Source of the DNA: Pseudomonas wenzhouensis
GTDB lineage: Bacteria > Pseudomonadota > Gammaproteobacteria > Pseudomonadales > Pseudomonadaceae
Assembly: GCF_021029445.1 (NCBI RefSeq)
Contig: NZ_CP072610.1
Span: forward strand, 3,162,001 to 3,226,000
DNA length: 64,000 bases
Reading direction: 5' to 3'
The position numbers were made by a program, and so were the translations under genes. Under the pieces are notes generated by a model. It was given only the letters and a program-made list of their open reading frames with translations, made no database searches and was not told where the DNA came from. Below, piece by piece: positions 1-7,950 of this stretch (its first letter is position 1; the number at the start of each line of letters is the position of its first letter).

Positions 1-5
1 ACGGA

Positions 6-33
6 GCCGGCCACCTAACCGTAGGTTTCCGGC
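6..33. terminator. Possible hairpin terminator after the OmpA lipoprotein gene
   Basis: Bases 6-10 GCCGG pair with 29-33 CCGGC, and 13-17 ACCTA pair with 22-26 TAGGT around the loop ACCG. This gives a terminator-like stem with a 2x2 internal mismatch. It lies just downstream of the minus-strand lipoprotein gene that stops at 67. The window edge hides whether a T run follows on the minus strand, so this is only a candidate. No gene is resolvable in bases 1-66. Confidence 0.35.
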
Positions 34-66
34 ACCCGCCCGCGCAGGGTGGGCATGCCGGCAAGC

Positions 67-720
67 TTACTCCGACTTGCCGACTTTTCCTTGATCTGCG
101 GCAGCGACCTTGGGGGCGTCCTTGAACTGGGGCTTGGCCGGCTGGCTGTACTTGGCGATCAGCCCCTGCATGGTGTCACGCGAGGTCAGGAGGATTTCCA
201 CGCGGCGGTTGAGGGCACGGCCGGCAGCACTGTCGTTGGCGGCACGCGGCATGTCGGAGCCCAGGCCCATGACCTGCAGGCGATTCTGCCTGAGGCCGCT
301 GAGGCGGAAGATGGAGGTCACGGCGCGCGCGCGCTGCTGGCTCAGCTCACGGTTGCTGGCGTCGTCACCGCTGGTGTCGGCATGGCCGAGGATGACCACA
401 GCAATGTCTTCATCCTTTTCCAGCAATTTGGCCACGCGGGTGATCGGCCCCAGGCTGACCGGCAGCAGCATCTGCGGGCGATCCGGGTTGAACGAGCCCT
501 GCACCGGGGCCGTCACCACCAGCAGGTTTTCCCGACGCTCGAACTCGAAGTGGCTGCCCTTGACCGCTTCACGCAGTTTTGGCTCGTATTCGTCGAGCCA
601 GGCACGGGTCACCTGTGGTGGCGGCATCACGGCTGGTTTGGCGACTTCCTTCTTCTCCGAGCCGGCGCAGCCCGCGATCAGCAGGCAGCAGGTAAAGGCA
701 AAAATCTTGTTGGCACGCAT
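67..720 (-). CDS. OmpA-family outer-membrane lipoprotein
   Basis: A 217-residue protein that starts MRANKIFAFTCCLLIAGC, a signal peptide ending in the lipobox LIAGC with Cys18 as the lipidation site. A C-terminal OmpA/MotB peptidoglycan-binding domain carries the signature LGHADTSGDDASNRELSQQRA, with the Asp and Arg positions that contact diaminopimelate. It should sit in the outer membrane and hold the peptidoglycan non-covalently. An upstream in-frame codon at 741 exists, but the ATG at 720 gives the proper signal peptide. Next to it on the same strand is an esterase gene (803-1948). From memory, this pair resembles PAO1 PA1048/PA1047. Specific function unknown. Confidence 0.85.
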   Translation of the reverse strand: MRANKIFAFTCCLLIAGCAGSEKKEVAKPAVMPPPQVTRAWLDEYEPKLREAVKGSHFEFERRENLLVVTAPVQGSFNPDRPQMLLPVSLGPITRVAKLLEKDEDIAVVILGHADTSGDDASNRELSQQRARAVTSIFRLSGLRQNRLQVMGLGSDMPRAANDSAAGRALNRRVEILLTSRDTMQGLIAKYSQPAKPQFKDAPKVAAADQGKVGKSE

Positions 721-802
721 GTAGCCCCCGGGGTCAAACAAATCTAATGGTCGGTTCGTTATGGTTGGTACTGAACGGTTGGCGCGAGTTTAGCCGTTTC
801 GG

Positions 803-1948
803 TCAGGTACAGTCCGCAATCTGTCGCGCAAGTTTCTGCGCGCGGGGGTCCATCAAGACGAACGGTCCCAGATTGTTGGTGACGAAGCCGAATGCCAGGT
901 CTCGTTCCGGATCGGCAAAGCCACTGGAGCCACCGGCACCGGGATGACCGAAAGCCTTGGCGCTCATGCCATAGGTGGCATTGGCCACGTCGGCCTGATC
1001 GAGCATGCAACCCAGGCCGAAGCGGGTGCGGGTCAACAGGGTCTTGTCGTCGCCGACACTGTGCTCACGGGTCATTTCGCCCAGCAATTCGGCATCGAGC
1101 AGGCTGCCGTCGAGCAGGCCGGCATAGAAACCCGCCAGGCTGCGCGCGTTGCCATGACCGTTGGCGGCCGGCTGCTGCATGCGCCGCCACTCCGGTTTGT
1201 TGGTGCTGGTCATGATCGACGGCGGGTTGGTGAACGAGCGCGTGCTCATGGCGTTGGCGTCACTCATCATCACCTTGAGCAGACGCTGCGCGGCGGCATC
1301 GCCAAGATTGCCTTTGCCACGGGCGATATGGGCAACGCGGTCGAACTCGCTGTCCGCCAGGCCGACATGAAAATCCAGCCCCAGCGGCCTGGCGATACGC
1401 GCGGCGATGCTCTCGCCCGGGCCACGACCTTCCACACGGCGAATCAGCTCGCCGATCAGCCAGCCGTAGGTAATGGGCGCATAGCCATGACCCTCACCCA
1501 GCGGCCACCAGGGTTCTTCTGCCGCCAGCGCGGCGGCCATGGTCTGCCAGTCATACAACGCTTCAGCGGGCAGTGTCTGGCGCAGCGCCGGCAAGCCGGC
1601 CTGATGGCAGAGCAGGTGACGCACGCTGATGCGCTGTTTGCCGGCTGCGGCAAACTCGGGCCAGTAGCGCGCCACCGGAGCATCCAGATCGAGCTTGCCC
1701 TCACCCACCAGTTGCAGAGCCACCACGGCGGCGAAGGGTTTGGTGCAGGAAAACAGATTGGCGATGGTGTCGCTGTGCCAGGCCTGCTGGCCGTCCTTGT
1801 CCATCACCCCAGCCCACAGATCGACCACGGTTTCGCCGCCGACTTTCACGCACAGGGCCGCGCCCCGCTCCTGTGTGTCCTCGAAGAGTGCAGCGAATGC
1901 GTCTCTCACCGCTTCGAAGCGTAAGTCGAAATAACCCTGAATCTGCAC
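803..1948 (-). CDS. Serine beta-lactamase-fold esterase (EstB type)
   Basis: A 381-residue protein of the class C beta-lactamase / EstB hydrolase family. The nucleophile motif SxxK is S67-C-T-K70. The second catalytic motif is Y161-G-W, matching YxN/YxS. A GHPGAGGSSG stretch near the C terminus stands in for the KTG box. There is no signal peptide, which favours a cytoplasmic carboxylesterase over a secreted beta-lactamase. The start is GTG at 1948 with GGGAG upstream. Substrate unknown. It probably shares a transcript with the downstream OmpA lipoprotein (83-bp gap, same strand). Confidence 0.85.
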   Translation of the reverse strand: MQIQGYFDLRFEAVRDAFAALFEDTQERGAALCVKVGGETVVDLWAGVMDKDGQQAWHSDTIANLFSCTKPFAAVVALQLVGEGKLDLDAPVARYWPEFAAAGKQRISVRHLLCHQAGLPALRQTLPAEALYDWQTMAAALAAEEPWWPLGEGHGYAPITYGWLIGELIRRVEGRGPGESIAARIARPLGLDFHVGLADSEFDRVAHIARGKGNLGDAAAQRLLKVMMSDANAMSTRSFTNPPSIMTSTNKPEWRRMQQPAANGHGNARSLAGFYAGLLDGSLLDAELLGEMTREHSVGDDKTLLTRTRFGLGCMLDQADVANATYGMSAKAFGHPGAGGSSGFADPERDLAFGFVTNNLGPFVLMDPRAQKLARQIADCT

Positions 1949-2184
1949 GCTGCTCTCCCGTTACCTTGCTCGGCCAGATATGGCCAGTGATGTCAGCCAC
2001 CTATCATGCAATGTTCTGAAACTTCATAAAATAGCGATGCCCGATTGGTTTTCCCTATGCTGAAAAAAGCGCGGCCTGATCTGACCGATACGCCCTGCAT
2101 CCCGAGTCAGGCCGACAACCGTCGGCTACAGGTGGGCATGGCAGGCAGGCCGTCTTGGATCGACGCCCGGTACAGGAGAAACCA

Positions 2185-4905
2185 GTGCTCTACCTACTGT
2201 CCCTGATTGCCCTGGCTGCAATACTGGCACCAGGCCTGACGCGTCTGCTGGGTGCCCGCACTGGCTGGCTGCTGATGCTGGCACCGCTGGCGGCCTTTAT
2301 CTGGTTCATTCAACAGATACCGCTGATCGCCGACGGCGGCGCTGTGATGCAGAGCGTCAACTGGATTCCGGCGTTGGGTATCAACCTGAGCCTACGCCTG
2401 GACGGCCTCTCGCTGGTATTTGCCCTGCTGATCAGCGGCATCGGCAGCCTGATCGTGCTGTATGTCGGCAGTTACCTGTCCAGCCACACTCACCTCGGCC
2501 GCTTTCACGCCTACCTGCTGGTGTTCATGCTGGCCATGCTCGGCCTGGTGCTGGCTGACGATCTGGTGGCGATGTTCGTGTTCTGGGAACTCACCAGCAT
2601 CGCCTCCTTCCTGCTAATCAGCTTCCAACACGAAAAAGCCGTCTCGCGCCGCGCGGCGCTGCAGGCGCTGCTGATCACCGGCGGCGGCGGGCTGGCGCTG
2701 CTGGCCGGGCTAATCCTGCTCGGCGGTGCAACCGGCAACTGGCAGTTCTCCAGCCTCAGCGCCGAGCAGATCGAAGGCCACGTGCTGCTGCCGGCCATCA
2801 TGGCGCTGGTGCTGCTGGGCTGCTTCACCAAATCGGCACAGGTGCCCTTCCACCTGTGGCTGCCCAATGCGATGAACGCGCCGACGCCGGTGTCGGCCTA
2901 TTTGCATTCGGCAACCATGGTCAAGGCCGGTATCTACCTGCTGGCGCGACTCAATCCGGTACTCGGCGGCTCGGTCGGCTGGGGTACGCTGCTGATCACC
3001 ATTGGCGCCGCCACGGCGGTGCTCGGTGCCTTCCTCGCCTTCCGCCAGACCGACCTCAAGCGTTTGCTGGCTTACACCACGGTCACCGTACTCGGTCAGC
3101 TGACCATGCTGATCGGCACCAACACCAGCTATGGCCTGCAGGCGTTCATTCTCTATCTGGTGGCACACTCTCTTTATAAAGGCGCGCTGTTCATGGCTGT
3201 CGGCGCCATCGATCACGCCACCGGCACGCGCGAATTGGCACGCCTGGGCGGTTTGATCCGGTTCATGCCATTGACCGGCGCGGCAGTGGCCCTGGCGGCA
3301 TTCTCCAATGCCGGCCTGCCGCCGTTCTTCGGTTTCATCGCCAAGGAGTTCAAGTACAGCGGCCTGATCGAGATGGGCCATATCGGCTGGGCGGTAACGC
3401 TGGTGATGATTCTGACCAACGCCCTGCTGTTCGCCGCTGCCGGCCTGGTCTTCCTGCAGACCTTCCTCGGCAAGCGTGGCGATTATCCGCGCATGCCGCA
3501 CGAAGTCGGCTTGCCGATGTGGCTGGGGCCGATGCTGCTGGCCATCGGCGGTTTCCTGCTCGGCGCCTGGAATGCCTGGCCGGAAACCTGGCTGGTGAAC
3601 AATGCGGTGCAGGCCGTGGCGCGTGGCCCGGTGGATGTACACCTGTATCTGTGGGGCGGTATCACCCCGGCGCTGCTGGCCAGCTTGTTGACCGTATCGC
3701 TCGGTGTGCTCTTCTACATACTGCGTGACCGGGTACGGCAGGTGCTCGATCGTGCCAACGCGGCCTGGAATGTCAGCGGCGATCTGATCTGGGACCGCCT
3801 GCTCAAGCGCGTCTTCCATTTCGCCGGGCTGCTCGCTGCGCGCTTCCAGCATGGCTCGCTGCGCCAGCATCTGGTGCTGCTGGCTCTGGCAGTCGGCGGC
3901 CTGTTGGCGGTCGGTCTGCTGCCGGCGCTGCCGCAACTGCTGCAGGGCAGCTACAGCCCGATCTCGCCACTGGGCCTGGCGGGCTGTCTGATGGCACTGG
4001 CCGGCGCCATGACGGCGGCATTCCTGCCCGGTCGCCTGACCTTGCTGGCCGCCCTCGGCGCCTGCGGTCTGGGCCTGGCGATGGTGTTCATCTCGGTCAA
4101 TGCGCCGGATGTGGCGATGACCCAACTGATGGTGGAAACCCTCAGCCTGATCTTCCTCGCCCTGGTGTTTCGCAAGATGCCCACCGTGCCGGCCAGTGGC
4201 GCCCGCACCCCCTGGAAGCGCCGCCTGCATGCCGGCGTGGCGATTCTCTTCGGCCTCAGTGTGACAGGCGCCCTGCTGCTCGCAGTGAGCCTGCCGCTGC
4301 CAGGCGACATCGCCCAGTGGTATCAGGCCAACAGCCTGCCGGGTGGTCATGGGCATAACGTGGTCAACGTGATTCTGGTGGACTTCCGCGCCTTCGACAC
4401 CCTCGGCGAAATCCTCGTGGTCGCGCTCTCCGCCCTCGCCGCAGCCAGCCTGCTGGGCACCGGCCAACGCGTCGGCAATGAACACAGCGGCGAAGACGCC
4501 TTCAATTCGCCACTGCTGCGCCAGGGCCTGCGCCCGCTGGCCTGGCTGATGCTGGCTGGCTCACTGCTGCTGCTGTGGCGCGGCCACAACCTGCCGGGCG
4601 GTGGTTTCATCGGTGGCCTGGTGGCGGCCTGCGGCCTGATTCTGCTGGTGCTGACCTATGGTCACGGGCAGATTCGCCGCGTACTGCCCGTGGCCCCTGC
4701 GCAGTTGATCGGCATTGGCCTGGGCTGCGCGGCGGGCGCCGGTGTCCTGGGGCTGATCGCCGGCAGCGCCTTTCTCACCGGTCTGTGGACTTTCCCCGGC
4801 GGCTTGCCGCTGGGTACGCCCCTGCTCTTCGATGTCGGCGTATTCCTCACCGTGTTCGGCTCCGCCCTGCACATGATCGACAAGCTCACGGGAGTTCGCC
4901 AGTAA
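2185..4905 (+). CDS. mnhA: Na+(K+)/H+ antiporter subunit A, fused A/B type
   Basis: A 906-residue polytopic membrane protein, the large subunit of a multisubunit cation/proton antiporter (Mnh/Mrp/Pha/Sha). The N-terminal two thirds is the complex-I NuoL-like proton-channel domain, seen in FVFWELTSIASFLLISF and in the conserved Lys segment around FTKSAQVPFHLWLPNAMNAP. The C-terminal third holds the MnhB-like domain (GHNLPGGGFIGGLVAACGLI), so A and B are fused as in group 2 operons. I chose GTG at 2185 because AGGAG lies 7 bases upstream. An upstream TTG at 2155 is in frame but lacks a ribosome site. It heads a tightly coupled operon with mnhC-G and overlaps mnhC by one base (TAATG). Confidence 0.93.
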   Translation: MLYLLSLIALAAILAPGLTRLLGARTGWLLMLAPLAAFIWFIQQIPLIADGGAVMQSVNWIPALGINLSLRLDGLSLVFALLISGIGSLIVLYVGSYLSSHTHLGRFHAYLLVFMLAMLGLVLADDLVAMFVFWELTSIASFLLISFQHEKAVSRRAALQALLITGGGGLALLAGLILLGGATGNWQFSSLSAEQIEGHVLLPAIMALVLLGCFTKSAQVPFHLWLPNAMNAPTPVSAYLHSATMVKAGIYLLARLNPVLGGSVGWGTLLITIGAATAVLGAFLAFRQTDLKRLLAYTTVTVLGQLTMLIGTNTSYGLQAFILYLVAHSLYKGALFMAVGAIDHATGTRELARLGGLIRFMPLTGAAVALAAFSNAGLPPFFGFIAKEFKYSGLIEMGHIGWAVTLVMILTNALLFAAAGLVFLQTFLGKRGDYPRMPHEVGLPMWLGPMLLAIGGFLLGAWNAWPETWLVNNAVQAVARGPVDVHLYLWGGITPALLASLLTVSLGVLFYILRDRVRQVLDRANAAWNVSGDLIWDRLLKRVFHFAGLLAARFQHGSLRQHLVLLALAVGGLLAVGLLPALPQLLQGSYSPISPLGLAGCLMALAGAMTAAFLPGRLTLLAALGACGLGLAMVFISVNAPDVAMTQLMVETLSLIFLALVFRKMPTVPASGARTPWKRRLHAGVAILFGLSVTGALLLAVSLPLPGDIAQWYQANSLPGGHGHNVVNVILVDFRAFDTLGEILVVALSALAAASLLGTGQRVGNEHSGEDAFNSPLLRQGLRPLAWLMLAGSLLLLWRGHNLPGGGFIGGLVAACGLILLVLTYGHGQIRRVLPVAPAQLIGIGLGCAAGAGVLGLIAGSAFLTGLWTFPGGLPLGTPLLFDVGVFLTVFGSALHMIDKLTGVRQ

Positions 4906-5309
4906 TGGAATGGCTAGCTGCAATCACCACCGGTGGCCTGGCGGGTCTGGGCCTGTGGATGCTTCTGGATCGCAACCTCAAGCGTGTCGTACTGGGGATT
5001 GTGGTTCTGGGTAATGCAATCAACCTGGGGGTTATCACCGCCGGCCGTTTCTTCGGTGAACGCCCGGCCTTCGTCGAGGCCGGCAACGCAGTGAGCACGG
5101 CCAACCCGCTGCCGCAGGCACTGGTACTGACGGCCATCGTCATCGGCTTCAGCCTGTTCATCTTCACGCTGGCGCTGCTCAAACGCACCCGCGAACTGCA
5201 CGGCGACAAGACCACCGACTCGGTCAGCGCAATCACCGAGCAACCGGCACCGGACTGGCACGACAGCGAGCACGAACAGGACGCCCATGGTACGGAGGCT
5301 CGCCGATGA
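4905..5309 (+). CDS. mnhC: Na+/H+ antiporter subunit C
   Basis: A 134-residue NuoK-like subunit with three membrane helices, recognisable from LDRNLKRVVLGIVVLGNAINL and from NPLPQALVLTAIVIGFSLFIF. It acts inside the Mnh antiporter in the inner membrane. The start overlaps the mnhA stop (TAATG) and the end overlaps the mnhD start (ATGA), so translation is coupled on both sides. The C-terminal 35 residues are acidic and hydrophilic, longer than the bare NuoK fold. Confidence 0.92.
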   Translation: MEWLAAITTGGLAGLGLWMLLDRNLKRVVLGIVVLGNAINLGVITAGRFFGERPAFVEAGNAVSTANPLPQALVLTAIVIGFSLFIFTLALLKRTRELHGDKTTDSVSAITEQPAPDWHDSEHEQDAHGTEARR

Positions 5310-6802
5310 ATCACGCGTTACTGGTTGCCCCGATTCTCATCCCGCTGTGCAGCCTGTTGCTGGCAATCATCCTGCGCCGCCATCTGCTGGCCGTGCGCGT
5401 GCTCAGCCTGACAGGTGCCGTGCTGCTGCTGGCCGTTGGCCTGATGCTGGTGTGGCAGGCCGCGCAAGGCGTGGTGCTCAGTGGCCAGGTCGGCGGCTGG
5501 CAGGCGCCCTTCGGCATCAGCCTGGTGATCGACCGGCTGTCGGCGGTGATGATCGCCATCAGCGCCCTGGTCGCGCTGGTCACCCTGCTCTACGGCGTGG
5601 CCAAGGACAACGACAGCACCATCGGCCGCGACTTCCACCTGTTCATCCAGGGTCTTCTGACCGGCATCTGCGGCGCCTTCATCACCGCCGACATCTTCAA
5701 CCTCTATGTCTGGTTCGAAGTGCTGCTGATCGCCTCCTTCGCCCTGATGGCATTGGGCGGTGGCAGCCGTCGGCTGGCCGGCAGCATGACCTACGTGGCG
5801 CTGAACCTGTTCGCCACGCTGATCTTCCTGCTCTCCGCCGGCCTGGTCTACGGCGCCAGCGGCACGCTGAACATGGGCGAGCTGGCCATGATCATGCGCA
5901 GCGGTGAGGCGCCACCGGGCGTGACACCGGCGCTGCTGCTGATGCTGCTGTCGTTTGCCATCAAGGCCGCGCTGTTCCCGGTATTCGGCTGGCTGCCGGC
6001 TACCTATCACGTGGCGCTGACAGCCGTTTCGGCGATGTTCGCCGGGCTCTTGACCAAGGTCGGCGTGTACGCGCTGATTCGCCTGGTGACCCTGCTCTGG
6101 CCGGAGTACGGCCTGCCCCACCAACTGCTGCTGTGGGTCGCCTGCGCCACCATGCTGGTAGGCGTGCTGGGCGCGGCGGCGCAGACCGAGGTGCGCCGTA
6201 TCCTGTCGTTCCATATCGTCAGTCAGGTCGGCTACATGATCCTCGGCCTCGCCCTGGCCACCCCGCTGGCGCTGGCCGGCGCGGTGTTCTACCTGATCCA
6301 CCATATCGTGGTGAAGGCCAATCTGTTCTTCATCGGTGGCCTGGCGGCGCGCATCTGCGGCTCCGAACGCCTGGCCGATATGGGCGGGCTGTACAAGCGC
6401 ATGCCCTGGCTGGCGCTGCTCTTTGCCATTCCAGCGCTGTCGCTGGCCGGTATTCCGCCGCTGTCCGGTTTCTGGGCCAAGTTCCTGCTGGTCAAGGCCA
6501 GCCTGGACGCCGCAGCCTGGTGGGCGGCGGGCATCGCCCTGCTGACCGGCGTATTCACCCTGCTGTCGATGAACAAGATCTGGAACGAGGCCTTCCTCAA
6601 GCCTCATCCACGCGGTGAAGAGGCGCTACAAAAGGTGACTGGCATGCGCGCGGCCTGGGTGGGCATGAGCGCCCTGGCACTGCTGACCGTGCTGATCGGC
6701 CTCGGCGCCGGCCCGCTGATCGACTACGCCGTAGCGGCCGCCGCGCAGCTCGCCGACCCGCAGGCCTATCTGCAACCCTTCACCGACGCAGGAGGTACCT
6801 GA
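5306..6802 (+). CDS. mnhD: Na+/H+ antiporter subunit D
   Basis: A 498-residue protein with about 14 predicted membrane helices, homologous to the NuoN/NuoM proton-pumping subunits of complex I. Visible motifs are FNLYVWFEVLLIASFALM (conserved Glu of helix 5) and the Lys/His helix regions LLSFAIKAALFPVFGWLPATYHVA and FYLIHHIVVKANLFFIGG. It is expected to form one of the ion channels of the antiporter. It overlaps mnhC by ATGA and abuts mnhE at base 6802. Confidence 0.94.
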   Translation: MNHALLVAPILIPLCSLLLAIILRRHLLAVRVLSLTGAVLLLAVGLMLVWQAAQGVVLSGQVGGWQAPFGISLVIDRLSAVMIAISALVALVTLLYGVAKDNDSTIGRDFHLFIQGLLTGICGAFITADIFNLYVWFEVLLIASFALMALGGGSRRLAGSMTYVALNLFATLIFLLSAGLVYGASGTLNMGELAMIMRSGEAPPGVTPALLLMLLSFAIKAALFPVFGWLPATYHVALTAVSAMFAGLLTKVGVYALIRLVTLLWPEYGLPHQLLLWVACATMLVGVLGAAAQTEVRRILSFHIVSQVGYMILGLALATPLALAGAVFYLIHHIVVKANLFFIGGLAARICGSERLADMGGLYKRMPWLALLFAIPALSLAGIPPLSGFWAKFLLVKASLDAAAWWAAGIALLTGVFTLLSMNKIWNEAFLKPHPRGEEALQKVTGMRAAWVGMSALALLTVLIGLGAGPLIDYAVAAAAQLADPQAYLQPFTDAGGT

Positions 6803-7299
6803 TGCTGTTCATCATCCATTTGCTGGCCAGCGTCGGTCTGGCCTGGAGTCTCGGCGCCGGCCATCTCGGTGGCGGTCTGCTGGCCTTCGCCCTGCTCTAC
6901 CTGCTTGCGCGCCTGCTGGGCCTGGCAATCGGGCGCCTGCGCCGGTATGCATGCAGCCTGGAACATGGCGTGAGCTTCTGTCTGTGGTTCATCGCTCAGG
7001 TGTTCATTGCGACGTACCAGGTTGCAGCCCTGGTGCTGGCGCGCCGTATCGAGGCCGAGCCGGCCATACTGGCCTACTCGGTGGCTCGCCGCGAGATTGA
7101 CAAGGTGACGTTGCTCGGCACCCTGCTGACCCTGACACCCGGCACTCTGGTTCTGGAGTATGACGAGCAACAGGGGCTGCTCTATATCCACGCGCTCGAT
7201 GCCCGTCGGCGCGAGGATGTGACCGATAACCTTACGCAACTGGAGCGCCGCCTGCAGGCTTGGATCGATGCAGGCAAAGCCGAAGGAGTAACGCCATGA
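6802..7299 (+). CDS. mnhE: Na+/H+ antiporter subunit E
   Basis: A 165-residue small membrane subunit of the Mnh complex. Two N-terminal hydrophobic helices are followed by a soluble domain with ILAYSVARREIDKVTLLGTLLTLTPGTLVLE, the family hallmark (LTPGT). It is required for assembly and activity of Mrp-type antiporters in characterised relatives. It overlaps mnhF by ATGA. Confidence 0.9.
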   Translation: MLFIIHLLASVGLAWSLGAGHLGGGLLAFALLYLLARLLGLAIGRLRRYACSLEHGVSFCLWFIAQVFIATYQVAALVLARRIEAEPAILAYSVARREIDKVTLLGTLLTLTPGTLVLEYDEQQGLLYIHALDARRREDVTDNLTQLERRLQAWIDAGKAEGVTP

Positions 7300-7607
7300 C
7301 CCTGCATCTGGCTGGTACCGCCTGGGTATTGCCCCTGGCCGCCGCGCTGCTCGCCCTGAGCGGCATGCTCGTGCTCTACCGCCTGCTGCGTGGGCCGAGT
7401 CGCCCTGACCGAGCCGTGGCCATCGATGCGCTGGCTCTGCTTGCCGTGGCCGCCATGTCACTGCTGTGCCTGATACGCGAAGAGGCGCTATTTCTGGACG
7501 CCGCCGTGCTCCTGGCTCTGGTGTCGTTTCTCGGCACGGCGGCCTTTGCCTTCCTGTTCGATGACGCCCACTGCCAGATACCGGACAAGAGTGAGGAACG
7601 CCCATGA
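7296..7607 (+). CDS. mnhF: Na+/H+ antiporter subunit F
   Basis: A 103-residue protein with three hydrophobic helices and the MnhF signature RLLRGPSRPDRAVAIDALALLAVA. I take ATG 7296 (MTLHLAG) as the start because it overlaps the mnhE stop and follows GAAGGAG. A longer in-frame extension back to 7260 lies inside mnhE. Role: small subunit of the antiporter, linked in relatives to cation and cholate efflux. Confidence 0.9.
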   Translation: MTLHLAGTAWVLPLAAALLALSGMLVLYRLLRGPSRPDRAVAIDALALLAVAAMSLLCLIREEALFLDAAVLLALVSFLGTAAFAFLFDDAHCQIPDKSEERP

Positions 7608-7945
7608 ACGACGTACAAGCCTGGCTGGCCTCGCTGTTGGTGCTGAGCGGTGCAGTGATCTCTCTGCTCGGTGCGATTGGCGTGCTGCGCCTGCCCGACA
7701 GCTACAGCCGCATGCATGCGGCGAGTAAGGCCGGCGTGCTCGGCGCCGTGCTGCTACTGGGCGCAGTGGCCTTGTCCAGCAGTGGCGAGCTGGCACTGGA
7801 GGCCTTTATCGGCCTGCTGATTCTGCTGGCCAGCGCTCCGCTGGCCGCTCACGCTATTGCCCGCGCTGCACACCGCGCCGGCATTCGGCCGACGCTCGGG
7901 CGTTTGGGTGATGAGCTGGAGCAGCGCAACAGGGGCGGTGAATAG
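7604..7945 (+). CDS. mnhG: Na+/H+ antiporter subunit G
   Basis: A 113-residue last subunit of the operon with three membrane helices and the MnhG signature LLGAIGVLRLPDSYSRMHAASKAGVLG. It overlaps mnhF by ATGA. It ends only 5 bases before the stop of the convergent dinG, so the two genes meet tail to tail with no visible terminator between them. Confidence 0.9.
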   Translation: MNDVQAWLASLLVLSGAVISLLGAIGVLRLPDSYSRMHAASKAGVLGAVLLLGAVALSSSGELALEAFIGLLILLASAPLAAHAIARAAHRAGIRPTLGRLGDELEQRNRGGE

Positions 7946-7950
7946 ATCCG

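Noticed and set aside
1..66. Short minus-strand peptide ending at 15
   Set aside because: Only 13 codons from an in-window ATG, with no ribosome site and a hairpin overlapping it. More likely intergenic sequence.
2710..4485. Antisense open frame of 591 codons over mnhA
   Set aside because: It lies wholly opposite a recognised membrane subunit gene, has Gln/His-rich low-complexity composition typical of GC-rich antisense frames, and has no family motif.
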